The translations under genes and the position numbers were made by a program. Shown in pieces: positions 22,312 through 29,396 of a stretch of 29,396 nt of DNA (its first letter is position 1; each line of letters opens with the position of its first letter). The notes beneath the pieces were generated by a model. That model saw only the letters and a program-made list of their open reading frames with translations, did no database searches and had not been told where the DNA came from. The stretch lies in NCBI GenBank assembly GCA_002319925.1, contig DCFP01000046.1, positions 39,961-69,356 of the forward strand, written 5' to 3'. This stretch comes from Holophagaceae bacterium UBA1801 (GTDB taxonomy: Bacteria > Acidobacteriota > Holophagae > Holophagales > Holophagaceae).

Positions 22312-24321
22312 CTATTGTTCCTCCAGGGTGAAGCGCGAGGGATCACCGCCATAGCCGCACAGTTCTCCCTTCACTTCATCGATCTGTTCCTTGGGAACCT
22401 TCATGCGGTTGAAGGCCTCCTTGAAGTAAAGGTCCGGTTCGATTTTTGGATCATCCGGGTCGTACTTGTACAGATTATTCACGGACTCATCCAGCTTCTT
22501 GCCCCCATAGAACTGGCAGGTCCAGTGCCGTGCGGCACGCGACATCATGAGCTGAACGTCGATCAGGTATTTCTCTGGCTCGTTCTTCCCCTTGCGGTAG
22601 AGCATGAAGTTGTGGGCATCCATCTTGGGTTTGTCACTGTCGGCGGCGGCGGCCTGTCGGTGCCTCCAATCGTGAGGTCCAAGGCAATCCTCGATGGCGA
22701 ACTGCATGGCCTCGCGATCGGATCGTGTTCTTCTGCTCAGGCAGTGGAAGAACTCCTTGTCGATGTCCGCGGAGAGCTCGGTGTTCACTTCGGTGGACCA
22801 ACCGGCAAAACTGCGGGCGCCCATGGTCTCGCGGAAGCTGAGAGCCGGGAAGGATTGATCGGTCTCGGGATCCGTGAAACCGGCTGCCGCCGATTGGCAG
22901 GCGCTCAGGACCACGAGGCTCCGGCTGAAATCCGCCCCGACCGCCCGGAAGAAGCTGCTCTTGATGGCCACGAAGGGGATCCGGTCCTCGTAGACGTAGC
23001 CCACCATAATGCTGTTCCTCAATTGCTGGTAGGCGTCCTGGCCCAGTGCTCCGCCCACGTTCTGATCGAGGTATTTCTGGAAGTAGTCGTCCAGGAATTT
23101 CCTTCGTCCTTTTCGGGAACCGCTGAAGGGAATGGGCACCTGCTCGCCGGTGACGAGGATCCCTTCGCCCTCGTCAAAGCCACTGTGGGTGGCCATGAAG
23201 AAGACACCCCAGCGCTTCTCCTTCAGTTTGTCGTAGATGAGCTTCACGGTGACCTGCCGATCCACGAAGGTGCTGCTCGTGTCGTAATGGGCATCGTTGA
23301 GGTAGCCCTTGATGGCCTCCAGGTCCTCGCCCATGTTCTCGAAGGTGGGATGGATCGCCCCGCCTGTGCCGGGAATGCACAGGGGCAGGGAGTGGAAGGG
23401 CGCGAGGATCAGTGCGGTTCGATCAGGAGGCGCATCCCCGTGGGAGACGGGCTCCGGCTCGTTGGCGAGCCACTGTTGCTCGGCGCTCCCCCCCCTGCCA
23501 CCGGGAATCATCAGCGGTCCGGGACCTAGGCCTGGGAGCATGACTTGGGTCCTCAGGAGCTTCATGGCACCGCGATGCTTCCTCGCGATGGGATGGGTGA
23601 CGTGCTGCAGGCCGGTCCGATTTTCCCGCTGAAGGCTGCTGTCCTGTTTCTTTGCGCGGGCACTGCTCGGAGGAGCGAGGTAGAACTCCTGGTAGCCATC
23701 CTGGTAGGTCACCAGGACCGTGGCGGAGCCGCAGATCTTGGCGGATTTCACGTCCGGATTCTTCCGCAGGGCCTCTGCGACATATTTGAGGGCAGCCTCG
23801 CGACCGTTTTGCTGGGCCACTTCGGACGAGCCTTGGATGGCGTCGCTCAGTGCGTCGCCGCTCCCGCCGATCCTCTTCCAGGTGGAGGTGCCTGGGGCCT
23901 CGTTGAAGAGCTGGAAGGGCAGGACGAGGTTGTCGCCCTCGAAGGTGAAATGACCATTGGAAACGCGTCTGCCGACCTCAGGCAGTTCGAGGGTGATCGA
24001 TTGCCCGGAGATTGTGAAGGTGCCGATATCCGTGAGGAATTCGTCCGGCTTCGTGGCTCGCAGGGTGACGGTGCCAGGAGCGACGAAATTCAGCTCGACT
24101 CTCGCATTGGCGGCCGGATGCCATCCGCCGCTCTCCGAAACCATCTCATAGCCGCCGATGAGATCACCGCCGGTACTGATCCCCGCGATGCCTCCGCCCT
24201 TGAGCATCTGCCGGATCCGATTGCCGGCCAGGAAATAGACCAGGATCGAGGACACGCAAATCCCGAGAACCAAGACAAGGCACCCGGCTCCCGCCAGAAT
24301 GAGCTTCTTTTTGGACATCAT
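22312..24321 (-). CDS. Membrane-anchored caspase/CHAT-like cysteine peptidase, 669 aa
   Basis: The protein starts with a single hydrophobic segment (residues 6-32), so the rest is probably periplasmic. A beta-rich domain (about 55-150; GTFTISGQSITLELPEVG and HFTFEGDNLVLPF) is followed by a Gln/Arg/Pro-rich linker (about 215-300) and a clan CD-like domain (about 300-600). The presumed catalytic His is H379 in GVFFMATHSGF and the Cys is C475 in SLVVLSACQSAAAG, the spacing and context of CHAT/caspase-fold proteases. GARSFAGWSTEVN follows, as is usual after the active Cys. The substrate is unknown. It faces the exopolysaccharide operon tail to tail. Regulated proteolysis of a surface or secretion component is one possibility. 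Confidence 0.8.
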   Translation of the reverse strand: MMSKKKLILAGAGCLVLVLGICVSSILVYFLAGNRIRQMLKGGGIAGISTGGDLIGGYEMVSESGGWHPAANARVELNFVAPGTVTLRATKPDEFLTDIGTFTISGQSITLELPEVGRRVSNGHFTFEGDNLVLPFQLFNEAPGTSTWKRIGGSGDALSDAIQGSSEVAQQNGREAALKYVAEALRKNPDVKSAKICGSATVLVTYQDGYQEFYLAPPSSARAKKQDSSLQRENRTGLQHVTHPIARKHRGAMKLLRTQVMLPGLGPGPLMIPGGRGGSAEQQWLANEPEPVSHGDAPPDRTALILAPFHSLPLCIPGTGGAIHPTFENMGEDLEAIKGYLNDAHYDTSSTFVDRQVTVKLIYDKLKEKRWGVFFMATHSGFDEGEGILVTGEQVPIPFSGSRKGRRKFLDDYFQKYLDQNVGGALGQDAYQQLRNSIMVGYVYEDRIPFVAIKSSFFRAVGADFSRSLVVLSACQSAAAGFTDPETDQSFPALSFRETMGARSFAGWSTEVNTELSADIDKEFFHCLSRRTRSDREAMQFAIEDCLGPHDWRHRQAAAADSDKPKMDAHNFMLYRKGKNEPEKYLIDVQLMMSRAARHWTCQFYGGKKLDESVNNLYKYDPDDPKIEPDLYFKEAFNRMKVPKEQIDEVKGELCGYGGDPSRFTLEEQ

Positions 24322-24660
24322 CGCGCCTTTTTCTGACGCGGAGTATATCAGGCTGCTGGATAGAATAAGGATTCAATCATCCATTGCAGCAGAGGCTGTT
24401 CGCTTCCTCGCTCCACCAACGCCGTATTGCGTGCCGTTCGCCATGGCGGCGGCCTCGAAGACAAATCTTATGAGTAATTCGCGGCGGCACGGCGGCAATT
24501 GATCCGACATCCAAGACCCAGTGTTGCACTATTCCACCATCATCTCCCGTTCCGCTGCCGTCATGACACCCATTCCCCTCACAGGCTCAATTCCCTGCTT
24601 CCCCGCGTGGATCCTTTCGCACGCGGGCGTCATGGCGCCTGCACGGTTTCGAGTGCCGAG
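24322..24660. other. Divergent intergenic region
   Basis: These 339 bases separate the minus-strand peptidase gene from the plus-strand GNAT gene. They hold the peptidase promoter (extended -10 at 24342-24350) and presumably a promoter for the GNAT gene that I cannot pinpoint. An open frame upstream of the GNAT start (24499-24660) is in frame with it but has no ribosome site and an unlikely composition. Confidence 0.5.
24342..24350 (-). promoter_or_regulatory. Extended -10 promoter of the peptidase gene
   Basis: On the minus strand the sequence reads TGATATACT, an extended -10 (TGnTATACT) with five of six matches to the consensus hexamer. No good -35 lies at 17 bases, as is allowed for extended -10 promoters. 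It would give a leader of about 13 bases before the ATG at 24321. Confidence 0.45.
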
Positions 24661-25710
24661 ATGAAGCTCTCTCCAACGCGATTTGCGGGTTTCCTCACGA
24701 CGGAGGACCCACGCTGGGGCGAGGTCCTTGCCAAGGCGCCCCACGACTTCTTTCATTTGCCGGCCTATCTCAAAGCCAGCTCTCTCGTCGAGGAAGGAGA
24801 ACCGCTCCTCTTCCTCCTGGATACAGGCGATCACGGAATGGCGGTTCCCTTGCTCAAGCGCAGCCTGGCGCGATTCGGAGACGGATTCAAGCAGGCGTAC
24901 GATGCGACGTCTCCCTACGGCTACGGTGGACCGATCTATTGGGGCGCAGATCTCCAGGACGTCCTTCCCGAGCTCCACGCGAGGTTCGAGCGGTTTCTCC
25001 GGGAACAGAACATCGTCTCCATCTTCCTCCGCCTCAATCCGTTCCTTGGCGCGTCCAGCGGCCTGCTCGCGGAACTGGGCGACCTCCAGATCCATGGTCC
25101 AAGCGTCTACATCGATCTCCGGGATTCCGTGGGGAGCTGGCGGGGCATCCATCCCCACTACCGCGCCTTCATCAAGCGGATGCTGCGCTCGGGCTGCGAT
25201 GTCCGCATCGACCAGTGGGACACCCTGGAGCAGGTCATCCAGGCCTACTACGAAACCATGGAGCGTCGCGAGGCGTCTCCTTTCTATTTCTTCCCAGCAG
25301 CCTTCTTTCATACCCTCAAGGATGACGCCGCTGGCCGATTCCATCTCGCCACCGCCTTTGATCCCGGCGGCAACGTGACCGGGGGTCTGTTCTTTTCCGA
25401 GGTGGGAGGGATCGTGCACGATTTCCTGGCGGGAACCTTCACCCGGTTCCTGCCCTTGTCTCCCAACAAGGTATTGATCAATGCCGTCCGGGGCTGGGGC
25501 ATCCGGAATGGCCACCACACGCTGAACCTGGGCGGTGGCCTGGGAGCCCGGATGGACAACATTTACCACTTCAAGCGGCTGCTTTCCAAGTCGGAAGTGC
25601 CCTTTGCCACCTTCCGGAAGATCCTGCTCCCCGATCGCTATCGAGCCCTGGGCCAGGGCCCCATGGGAACCGAGATCGACTACTTCCCGGCCTACCGGAA
25701 GCCCGCCTGA
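24661..25710 (+). CDS. FemAB-like GNAT-family acyltransferase
   Basis: The 349-aa protein has the paired-GNAT (FemAB/MprF-like) layout seen in exopolysaccharide loci. DFFHLPAYLKASS starts the first half. DATSPYGYGGPIYWG is a hallmark of this group. YRAFIKRMLRSGCDVRI, GGNVTGGLFFSEVGGIVHDF and LNLGGGLGARMDNIYHFKR form the second GNAT half, with the acyl-CoA or aminoacyl binding region. The likely role is N- or O-acylation or aminoacylation of a surface sugar or peptide; the donor is unknown. I chose ATG 24661 because homology-like sequence begins there; the in-frame upstream stretch looks non-coding. Its proximity to the exopolysaccharide operon suggests it modifies that polymer. Its stop lies six bases from the convergent gene. 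Confidence 0.85.
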   Translation: MKLSPTRFAGFLTTEDPRWGEVLAKAPHDFFHLPAYLKASSLVEEGEPLLFLLDTGDHGMAVPLLKRSLARFGDGFKQAYDATSPYGYGGPIYWGADLQDVLPELHARFERFLREQNIVSIFLRLNPFLGASSGLLAELGDLQIHGPSVYIDLRDSVGSWRGIHPHYRAFIKRMLRSGCDVRIDQWDTLEQVIQAYYETMERREASPFYFFPAAFFHTLKDDAAGRFHLATAFDPGGNVTGGLFFSEVGGIVHDFLAGTFTRFLPLSPNKVLINAVRGWGIRNGHHTLNLGGGLGARMDNIYHFKRLLSKSEVPFATFRKILLPDRYRALGQGPMGTEIDYFPAYRKPA

Positions 25711-25716
25711 AGCGCT

Positions 25717-26604
25717 TCACCCCTCGACGTTGACGGTGAGTCCCACCTGGGGGATCTCCGCGATGCCCATGCCCAAGGGCGTGTAGGTGGCGATGGCGCC
25801 GCCCGCGGGGCCGGCTCCGGTGGTCACGTTGAAGGCGCCCCTGGGCGCGCTCAGGACGAGGCTGTTGGAGTTCAGGGGGCTGTTTTCCGAGAAGGCGCTG
25901 GTGGCCGCGCTGGCAAAGGTTTCCGCCACGCGCAGATCGGCTGGCGTCTCGGTCAAGCCCGCGGTGGGGGCGGCGGGAATCAGGGCCGAGGCCGTTGACC
26001 CCAACAGGGATTGGAACAGAGCGGAAGCGGTTGGATCCGCGGTACCCAGCGTGGGCAGGCCATTGGCGGCGCCCAGCAGGGTTTCCGGGGCATTGAGGGT
26101 CTGCAGGAGATCCGCAGCAACCGGCGAATTCGTGGTGGCCTGGCTGGCTGCAGACGCTGCTTGATTCGCCGGGGTGGCGGCTTGGACCTGGGCGGGCACG
26201 TCCAAGGCTGCCAACAGCCCCAGCTGATAGGGGGCGGTGAAGGGGATCTCGCCGGAGGCCACGTTCTGGTTTTCCGCCGACAGCGCCTGGACCAGCAGAG
26301 AGGTGGTCGCATCGGTACTGGAACCGGCCGTGGAAGTCAGCGCGGCGGCGGCCTGAGCACTGCCCGCCGCGGACAGGAACACGTTGTCCAGGAGGGTCGA
26401 CTCGAGGGAGGTGGCCAGCGGGTCGTCATTGGCGCCTGTGAGGGTGCCGAGCGCGTTCAGGGACTGGGTGAACGCCGAGGGCAGGGCACTCTGCACAGTG
26501 GCCGCTGAACCCCCCGTCGACGCAGCCGCCCCCTGAACCGTCGTGGCCTTGGTCAACGTCGGATAAATCAAGGTGCCTGATGCCGAGATGCTAAGGGAAT
26601 TCAC
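25717..26604 (-). CDS. Ala/Ser/Thr-rich uncharacterised protein, about 295 aa
   Basis: I recognise no family. The composition is dominated by Ala, Ser, Thr, Leu and Gln, with loosely repeated segments (LLQTLNAPETLLGAANGLPT, SALFQSLLGSTASALIP). It starts NSLSISASGTLIYPTLTKA and ends GMGIAEIPQVGLTVNVEG, both ends looking beta-prone and conserved. There is no signal peptide and almost no charge. The GTG start at 26604 has gggaggg four bases upstream; an in-frame GTG at 26625 is possible. A surface, filament or hook-length-control-like protein with a flexible middle would fit the composition, but this is a guess. It is convergent with the GNAT gene and divergent from the ThiE-like gene. Confidence 0.7.
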   Translation of the reverse strand: MNSLSISASGTLIYPTLTKATTVQGAAASTGGSAATVQSALPSAFTQSLNALGTLTGANDDPLATSLESTLLDNVFLSAAGSAQAAAALTSTAGSSTDATTSLLVQALSAENQNVASGEIPFTAPYQLGLLAALDVPAQVQAATPANQAASAASQATTNSPVAADLLQTLNAPETLLGAANGLPTLGTADPTASALFQSLLGSTASALIPAAPTAGLTETPADLRVAETFASAATSAFSENSPLNSNSLVLSAPRGAFNVTTGAGPAGGAIATYTPLGMGIAEIPQVGLTVNVEG

Positions 26605-26709
26605 GGCGCCCTCCCGCGCCTCCACTACATAAGATGCTTCAATGACCGAGGAGGTTTAAGCCATTTTAATCGCGTGCACGAGACCAGATGCAAGAAATCA
26701 TGCTGTGAG

Positions 26710-27288
26710 ATGATCCCCTTCATGCACCTTCTGGCGATCTCCCCTGGCGGCACCTTCGACCCCGGCCGCTGGTACGCAGTCCTGCAGGCGGGCATCGATG
26801 CCTTCATGGTCCGGGAGAAGCAGCTGGAAACCCGGGAACTGCTGGAGCGGGTCCACTGGGTGAGGTCCATGGCGCCGAAGCTCACTGTATGGGTGAACGG
26901 CCGTCTGGATGTGGCCCTGGCTACCGGCTGTGGCCTGCACGCGCCGGAAGCCTATCCTGAAATCCCGTCGGATCTCGTTCCGCTTTCCCGGCCCCTCCAC
27001 GACACCTCGCAATTAGCGGCAAGGTCCGGCTGCCAACAATGGCTAGTTTCTCCCATCTTCCCGGTGCCGGGCAAGGGACCTGTGTGGGGCTTGCCAGCAT
27101 TCCACGGGGCACTGGACGTCCTGCCTGCGGCAACGCCTCGCATTCTGGCCCTGGGCGGTATCAATGCCAGCAACCTTGTCGCCCTGAAACATCCGCGCCT
27201 GGCGGGCGTGGCCATGATCCGCGCCCTGTGGGACAGTCCCGAGCCTGCTAGAGTGGTGGCAGGTCTGCGGGAAGCGTGGCAGCAGTAA
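26710..27288 (+). CDS. ThiE/TenI-like thiamine-phosphate synthase family protein
   Basis: This TIM-barrel protein of about 192 aa starts HLLAISPGGTFDPGRW. AGIDAFMVREKQLETRELLE corresponds to the ThiE segment with VxLREK, GLHAPEAYPEIP to HLGQxDLP, WLVSPIFPVPGKGP to the FGPxFxTxSK loop, and ILALGGINASNL to the phosphate-binding GGI. Several ThiE catalytic positions are altered (no clear DD after HLG, weak TxSK), so it may be a TenI-like or divergent member rather than a thiamine-phosphate synthase. ATG 26710 is chosen; 26722 is nearly as likely. The ribosome site is weak. It is followed after 34 bases by a HAD phosphatase, possibly co-transcribed. Confidence 0.82.
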   Translation: MIPFMHLLAISPGGTFDPGRWYAVLQAGIDAFMVREKQLETRELLERVHWVRSMAPKLTVWVNGRLDVALATGCGLHAPEAYPEIPSDLVPLSRPLHDTSQLAARSGCQQWLVSPIFPVPGKGPVWGLPAFHGALDVLPAATPRILALGGINASNLVALKHPRLAGVAMIRALWDSPEPARVVAGLREAWQQ

Positions 27289-27322
27289 GATCTCCCTTCC
27301 GCGGCCGCTGCTGGAGTACGCC

Positions 27323-28009
27323 GTGGGGCTTCGTGCGCTGATCTTCGACATGGATGGCCTGCTGTTCGACTCGGAACGGTTGGCCCTTTCCACCTGGGCC
27401 GAGGCGGGGCAGAGCCTCGGGCTCGACCTGAGCATGGAGACCGTCAAGGGGACCGTGGGGCTGGATCACGTCCTGACGCGGGCCTACTATGACAAGCTGT
27501 TCGATGGGCAATTCCCCCACGAGCAGGTGGAGGAGCGGCATCGGGAGCTCTTCCGGGCCCACATCCACTCGAACGGTGTGCCCATGAAACCGGGTGTGAA
27601 GGAGATCCTGGCGGAGGCCAAGCGCCTCGGCCTGAAGGTGGCCCTCGGCACCTCGAGCCGCGCGGTCTATGCCCACGCCATGCTCTGGCTGTCGGGCATC
27701 GTGGACGACTTCCACGCCCTGGCGACCCGAGATCTGGTGGCGGCGGGCAAGCCCGCCCCCGATATCTTCCTGAAGGCCGCGAGCCTGCTGGAGTGTGAAC
27801 CCGCGGAGTGCTTGGTGTTCGAGGATTCCCATGCCGGCATCCGCGCCGCGCGGGCTGCGGGTATGCGCGTGATCGCAGTTCCCGATCTTCTGGAGCCCAC
27901 GGAGGAACTCCGCGCCCAGTGCCTCTGCGTGTGTTCCACGCTGAACGATGCCGTGGGAATCCTGGAAGGCCTCATCGCTGGGGAGTATCCTCTTCCCCAT
28001 GTTCCATGA
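27323..28009 (+). CDS. HAD-superfamily phosphatase (beta-phosphoglucomutase-like)
   Basis: The 228-aa HAD subfamily IA enzyme has all four motifs: FDMDGLLFDSE (D9 nucleophile and D11 acid/base), GTSSR (motif II), Lys in AAGKPAPD (motif III) and VFEDSHAGIRAA (motif IV Asp residues). An alpha-helical cap occupies about 17-85. The likely substrate is a small phosphorylated sugar or related metabolite, not defined by sequence. The GTG start has ctggag six bases upstream. It overlaps the channel gene by eleven bases and follows the ThiE-like gene by 34, suggesting one operon. HAD phosphatases often serve thiamine or sugar-phosphate metabolism, so a link to the ThiE-like neighbour is possible. Confidence 0.93.
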   Translation: MGLRALIFDMDGLLFDSERLALSTWAEAGQSLGLDLSMETVKGTVGLDHVLTRAYYDKLFDGQFPHEQVEERHRELFRAHIHSNGVPMKPGVKEILAEAKRLGLKVALGTSSRAVYAHAMLWLSGIVDDFHALATRDLVAAGKPAPDIFLKAASLLECEPAECLVFEDSHAGIRAARAAGMRVIAVPDLLEPTEELRAQCLCVCSTLNDAVGILEGLIAGEYPLPHVP

Positions 28010-29396
28010 CCTGAGAGAACGCATCAGCCAACCCCGGCGGATCGTGGCCTGGGCGATCCTCCTGCTGCTGCTGATCGCGGCGGCCTTCATCCTGCCCTGG
28101 ATCGGCAATCTCCATTCCACACTCCAGACCCTGGGGGACGCGGTTCTGTGGTCCCTGGCTGCCTTCGTGGGCATACGCATCCTGGCTTTCGTGCTCCTGG
28201 ATCCGCTCCTCCGCCATCGCAAGACGGCTACGCCGGGCTTCGCCCGGGACCTCATCGTGGTCTCGCTCTATTGCACGGCGGCGGCGATCATCCTCGCGCG
28301 GATCGTGCAGGTGGATCTCAAGGCGCTGTTGGGCACCGGCGCCATCGCCGCTGCGGTCATCGGCCTCTCGCTGCAGGAGACCCTGGGCAATCTCTTCGCG
28401 GGCATTTCCATGCACCTGGATCCTGCCTTCCAGGTGGGCGACTGGGTGGAAATCACGGGGAACCTGCGGGGCGGACCGGGACGCGAGACCTTGATCGGCG
28501 AGGTGGAAGCCATGACCTGGCGCACGGTGCAGCTCCGCACCGAGAACGGGGACATGGATATCTATCCCAACCGGTTGTTGGCCCAAGCTGTGGTGACGAA
28601 CCTCTACGCGCCCTCGGGCCTCCATCGCCGCACGGCCAAGGTCATCGTCGAGCCCCACCAGGATCTGCACATCGCCCTGGCCAAGCTCACGCGCGCCCTG
28701 GGCGGGATTCCCCACTACACCCACCACAAGCCCGAGGTGGTCGTGCACAGCTTCGATATGGGCGGCGCCATGGTCGAGATGCGCTGGTGGGCGCTAGGTT
28801 ACCGTCACGGCCGTTCGGGCAACTTCCTGGCCATGCGCCTCGCCTGCACGGTGCTGCCCCGCGAGGGCTTCTCGCTGCTGGGTCCCCACGGCGCCACCAC
28901 GCTGCGGCCCAAGCACCGCGAGATGAGCGACGTCATCCTCAAGCAGCTGCTGGCGCAATTGAACCTGCCCCAGGAGTGGGTCCACGAGCTGAAGGGGAAG
29001 ATCATTCTCCGACACGTGGCACCGGAGGAGGGCATCATCCGCGAAGGGGATCCCGGCAACTCGCTGTTCGCCGTGCTGGAAGGCCGCCTGAAGGTGGTCC
29101 GGCCCGTGGAGCGCACGGAACCCCACACCGGGATCTACTGGGACACCGTGGCGGAACTGAGGCCCGGCGACTGGTTCGGTGAAGCTTCTCTGCTCACGGG
29201 GGCGCCCCGTAATGCCACGGTGGTGGCGGAAACCGCCTGCGAGCTGGTGGAGATCCCCAAGGATGCCTTCGAGCAGAGCATCCAGCGGGAACCGCAGGTG
29301 CTGGAACGCCTCGCGGATCTCATGGAAGCGCGGGCCCGCAGCGCCGGCGCCCAGACACCCGACAAGGCGCGGCTGCGGCGGGAGCAGTGGCTCGAG
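27999..29396 (+). CDS. MscS-family channel with C-terminal cyclic-nucleotide-binding domain (3' partial)
   Basis: The frame is open for 466 codons to the window edge. Three or four membrane helices (about 16-36, 46-68, 83-102 and the pore helix 109-140) lead into the MscS core. LLGTGAIAAAVIGLSLQETL is the Gly/Ala-rich pore helix, followed by NLFAGISMHLDPAFQVGDWV and the beta domain (YPNRLLAQAVVTNLY). From about residue 334 a cNMP-binding domain follows, with PGDWFGEASLLTGAPRNATV as the phosphate-binding cassette carrying the conserved Glu and Arg. This is the layout of bacterial MscS-like cyclic-nucleotide-gated channels. It should sit in the inner membrane. It overlaps the HAD gene by eleven bases; GGGGAG lies about thirteen bases before the ATG, a long spacing. 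The C-terminus is outside the window. Confidence 0.92.
   Translation, partial: MFHDLRERISQPRRIVAWAILLLLLIAAAFILPWIGNLHSTLQTLGDAVLWSLAAFVGIRILAFVLLDPLLRHRKTATPGFARDLIVVSLYCTAAAIILARIVQVDLKALLGTGAIAAAVIGLSLQETLGNLFAGISMHLDPAFQVGDWVEITGNLRGGPGRETLIGEVEAMTWRTVQLRTENGDMDIYPNRLLAQAVVTNLYAPSGLHRRTAKVIVEPHQDLHIALAKLTRALGGIPHYTHHKPEVVVHSFDMGGAMVEMRWWALGYRHGRSGNFLAMRLACTVLPREGFSLLGPHGATTLRPKHREMSDVILKQLLAQLNLPQEWVHELKGKIILRHVAPEEGIIREGDPGNSLFAVLEGRLKVVRPVERTEPHTGIYWDTVAELRPGDWFGEASLLTGAPRNATVVAETACELVEIPKDAFEQSIQREPQVLERLADLMEARARSAGAQTPDKARLRREQWLE

Noticed and set aside
22315..23529. 404-codon plus-strand frame opposite the caspase-like gene
   Set aside because: The minus strand has the coherent domains and catalytic motifs; the plus frame is its shadow.
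27248..28255. 335-codon minus-strand frame opposite the HAD gene
   Set aside because: The plus strand carries all four HAD motifs; the minus frame is rich in Arg, His and Gln with no domain.
28148..29182. 344-codon plus-strand frame over the channel gene
   Set aside because: The MscS and cNMP-binding motifs are in a different frame that is open from 27999 to the window end.

Overview
The window is G+C-rich Gram-negative DNA. The outer-membrane export lipoprotein, the Wzx/Wzy-type polysaccharide locus and the cobalamin-type light sensor would fit an Acidobacteriota/Holophagae-like soil or sediment bacterium. That placement is an impression from gene content and base composition, not a search result. 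There are no rRNA genes, no complete tRNA gene and no CRISPR array.

Region 1 (1-5419) is an accessory island. A 25-bp sequence at the left edge recurs at 5395-5419, where it directly follows the displaced 3' end of a tRNA (probably tRNA-Pro) and forms the start of that tRNA's terminator. This is the usual signature of integration into a tRNA 3' end. The island holds an IS4-family element whose transposase has Lys in place of the expected catalytic Glu, an unrecognised 265-aa protein, and a tight A+T-rich three-gene cassette: an unknown 160-aa protein, a predicted HExxH zinc peptidase and a dCTP-deaminase-like protein. The cassette looks like a candidate defence or nucleotide-depletion module. 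Three 18-nt repeats sit beside the right attachment site. No integrase gene lies inside the window.

Region 2 (5420-8109) is a small light-response-like cluster: a secreted FAS1 protein, a MerR/B12-binding regulator carrying the CarH Wx9EH motif, and a divergent SRPBCC gene broken by a one-base frameshift. Two dyads in the promoter regions are candidate operators.

Region 3 (about 8000-22085) is a long co-directional exopolysaccharide operon. In order it encodes an initiating sugar-phosphate transferase, a GT2 glycosyltransferase, a Wza-like lipoprotein, a Wzc-like chain-length protein with a dead kinase domain, a GT4 enzyme, a PslG-like glycosidase, two more GT4 enzymes, a Wzy-like polymerase/ligase, a hexapeptide acyltransferase and a MurJ-like flippase. 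From 11378 onward most genes overlap by a few bases. A 286-bp MITE-like element with perfect 19-bp ends sits precisely in what would have been a TAATG stop/start overlap between the acyltransferase and the flippase.

Region 4 (22086-29396) holds a minus-strand membrane-anchored caspase/CHAT-like protein, a FemAB-like GNAT protein probably linked to the polysaccharide locus, an Ala/Ser/Thr-rich unknown, a ThiE/TenI-like protein, a HAD phosphatase, and an MscS channel with a C-terminal cyclic-nucleotide-binding domain that runs off the right edge.
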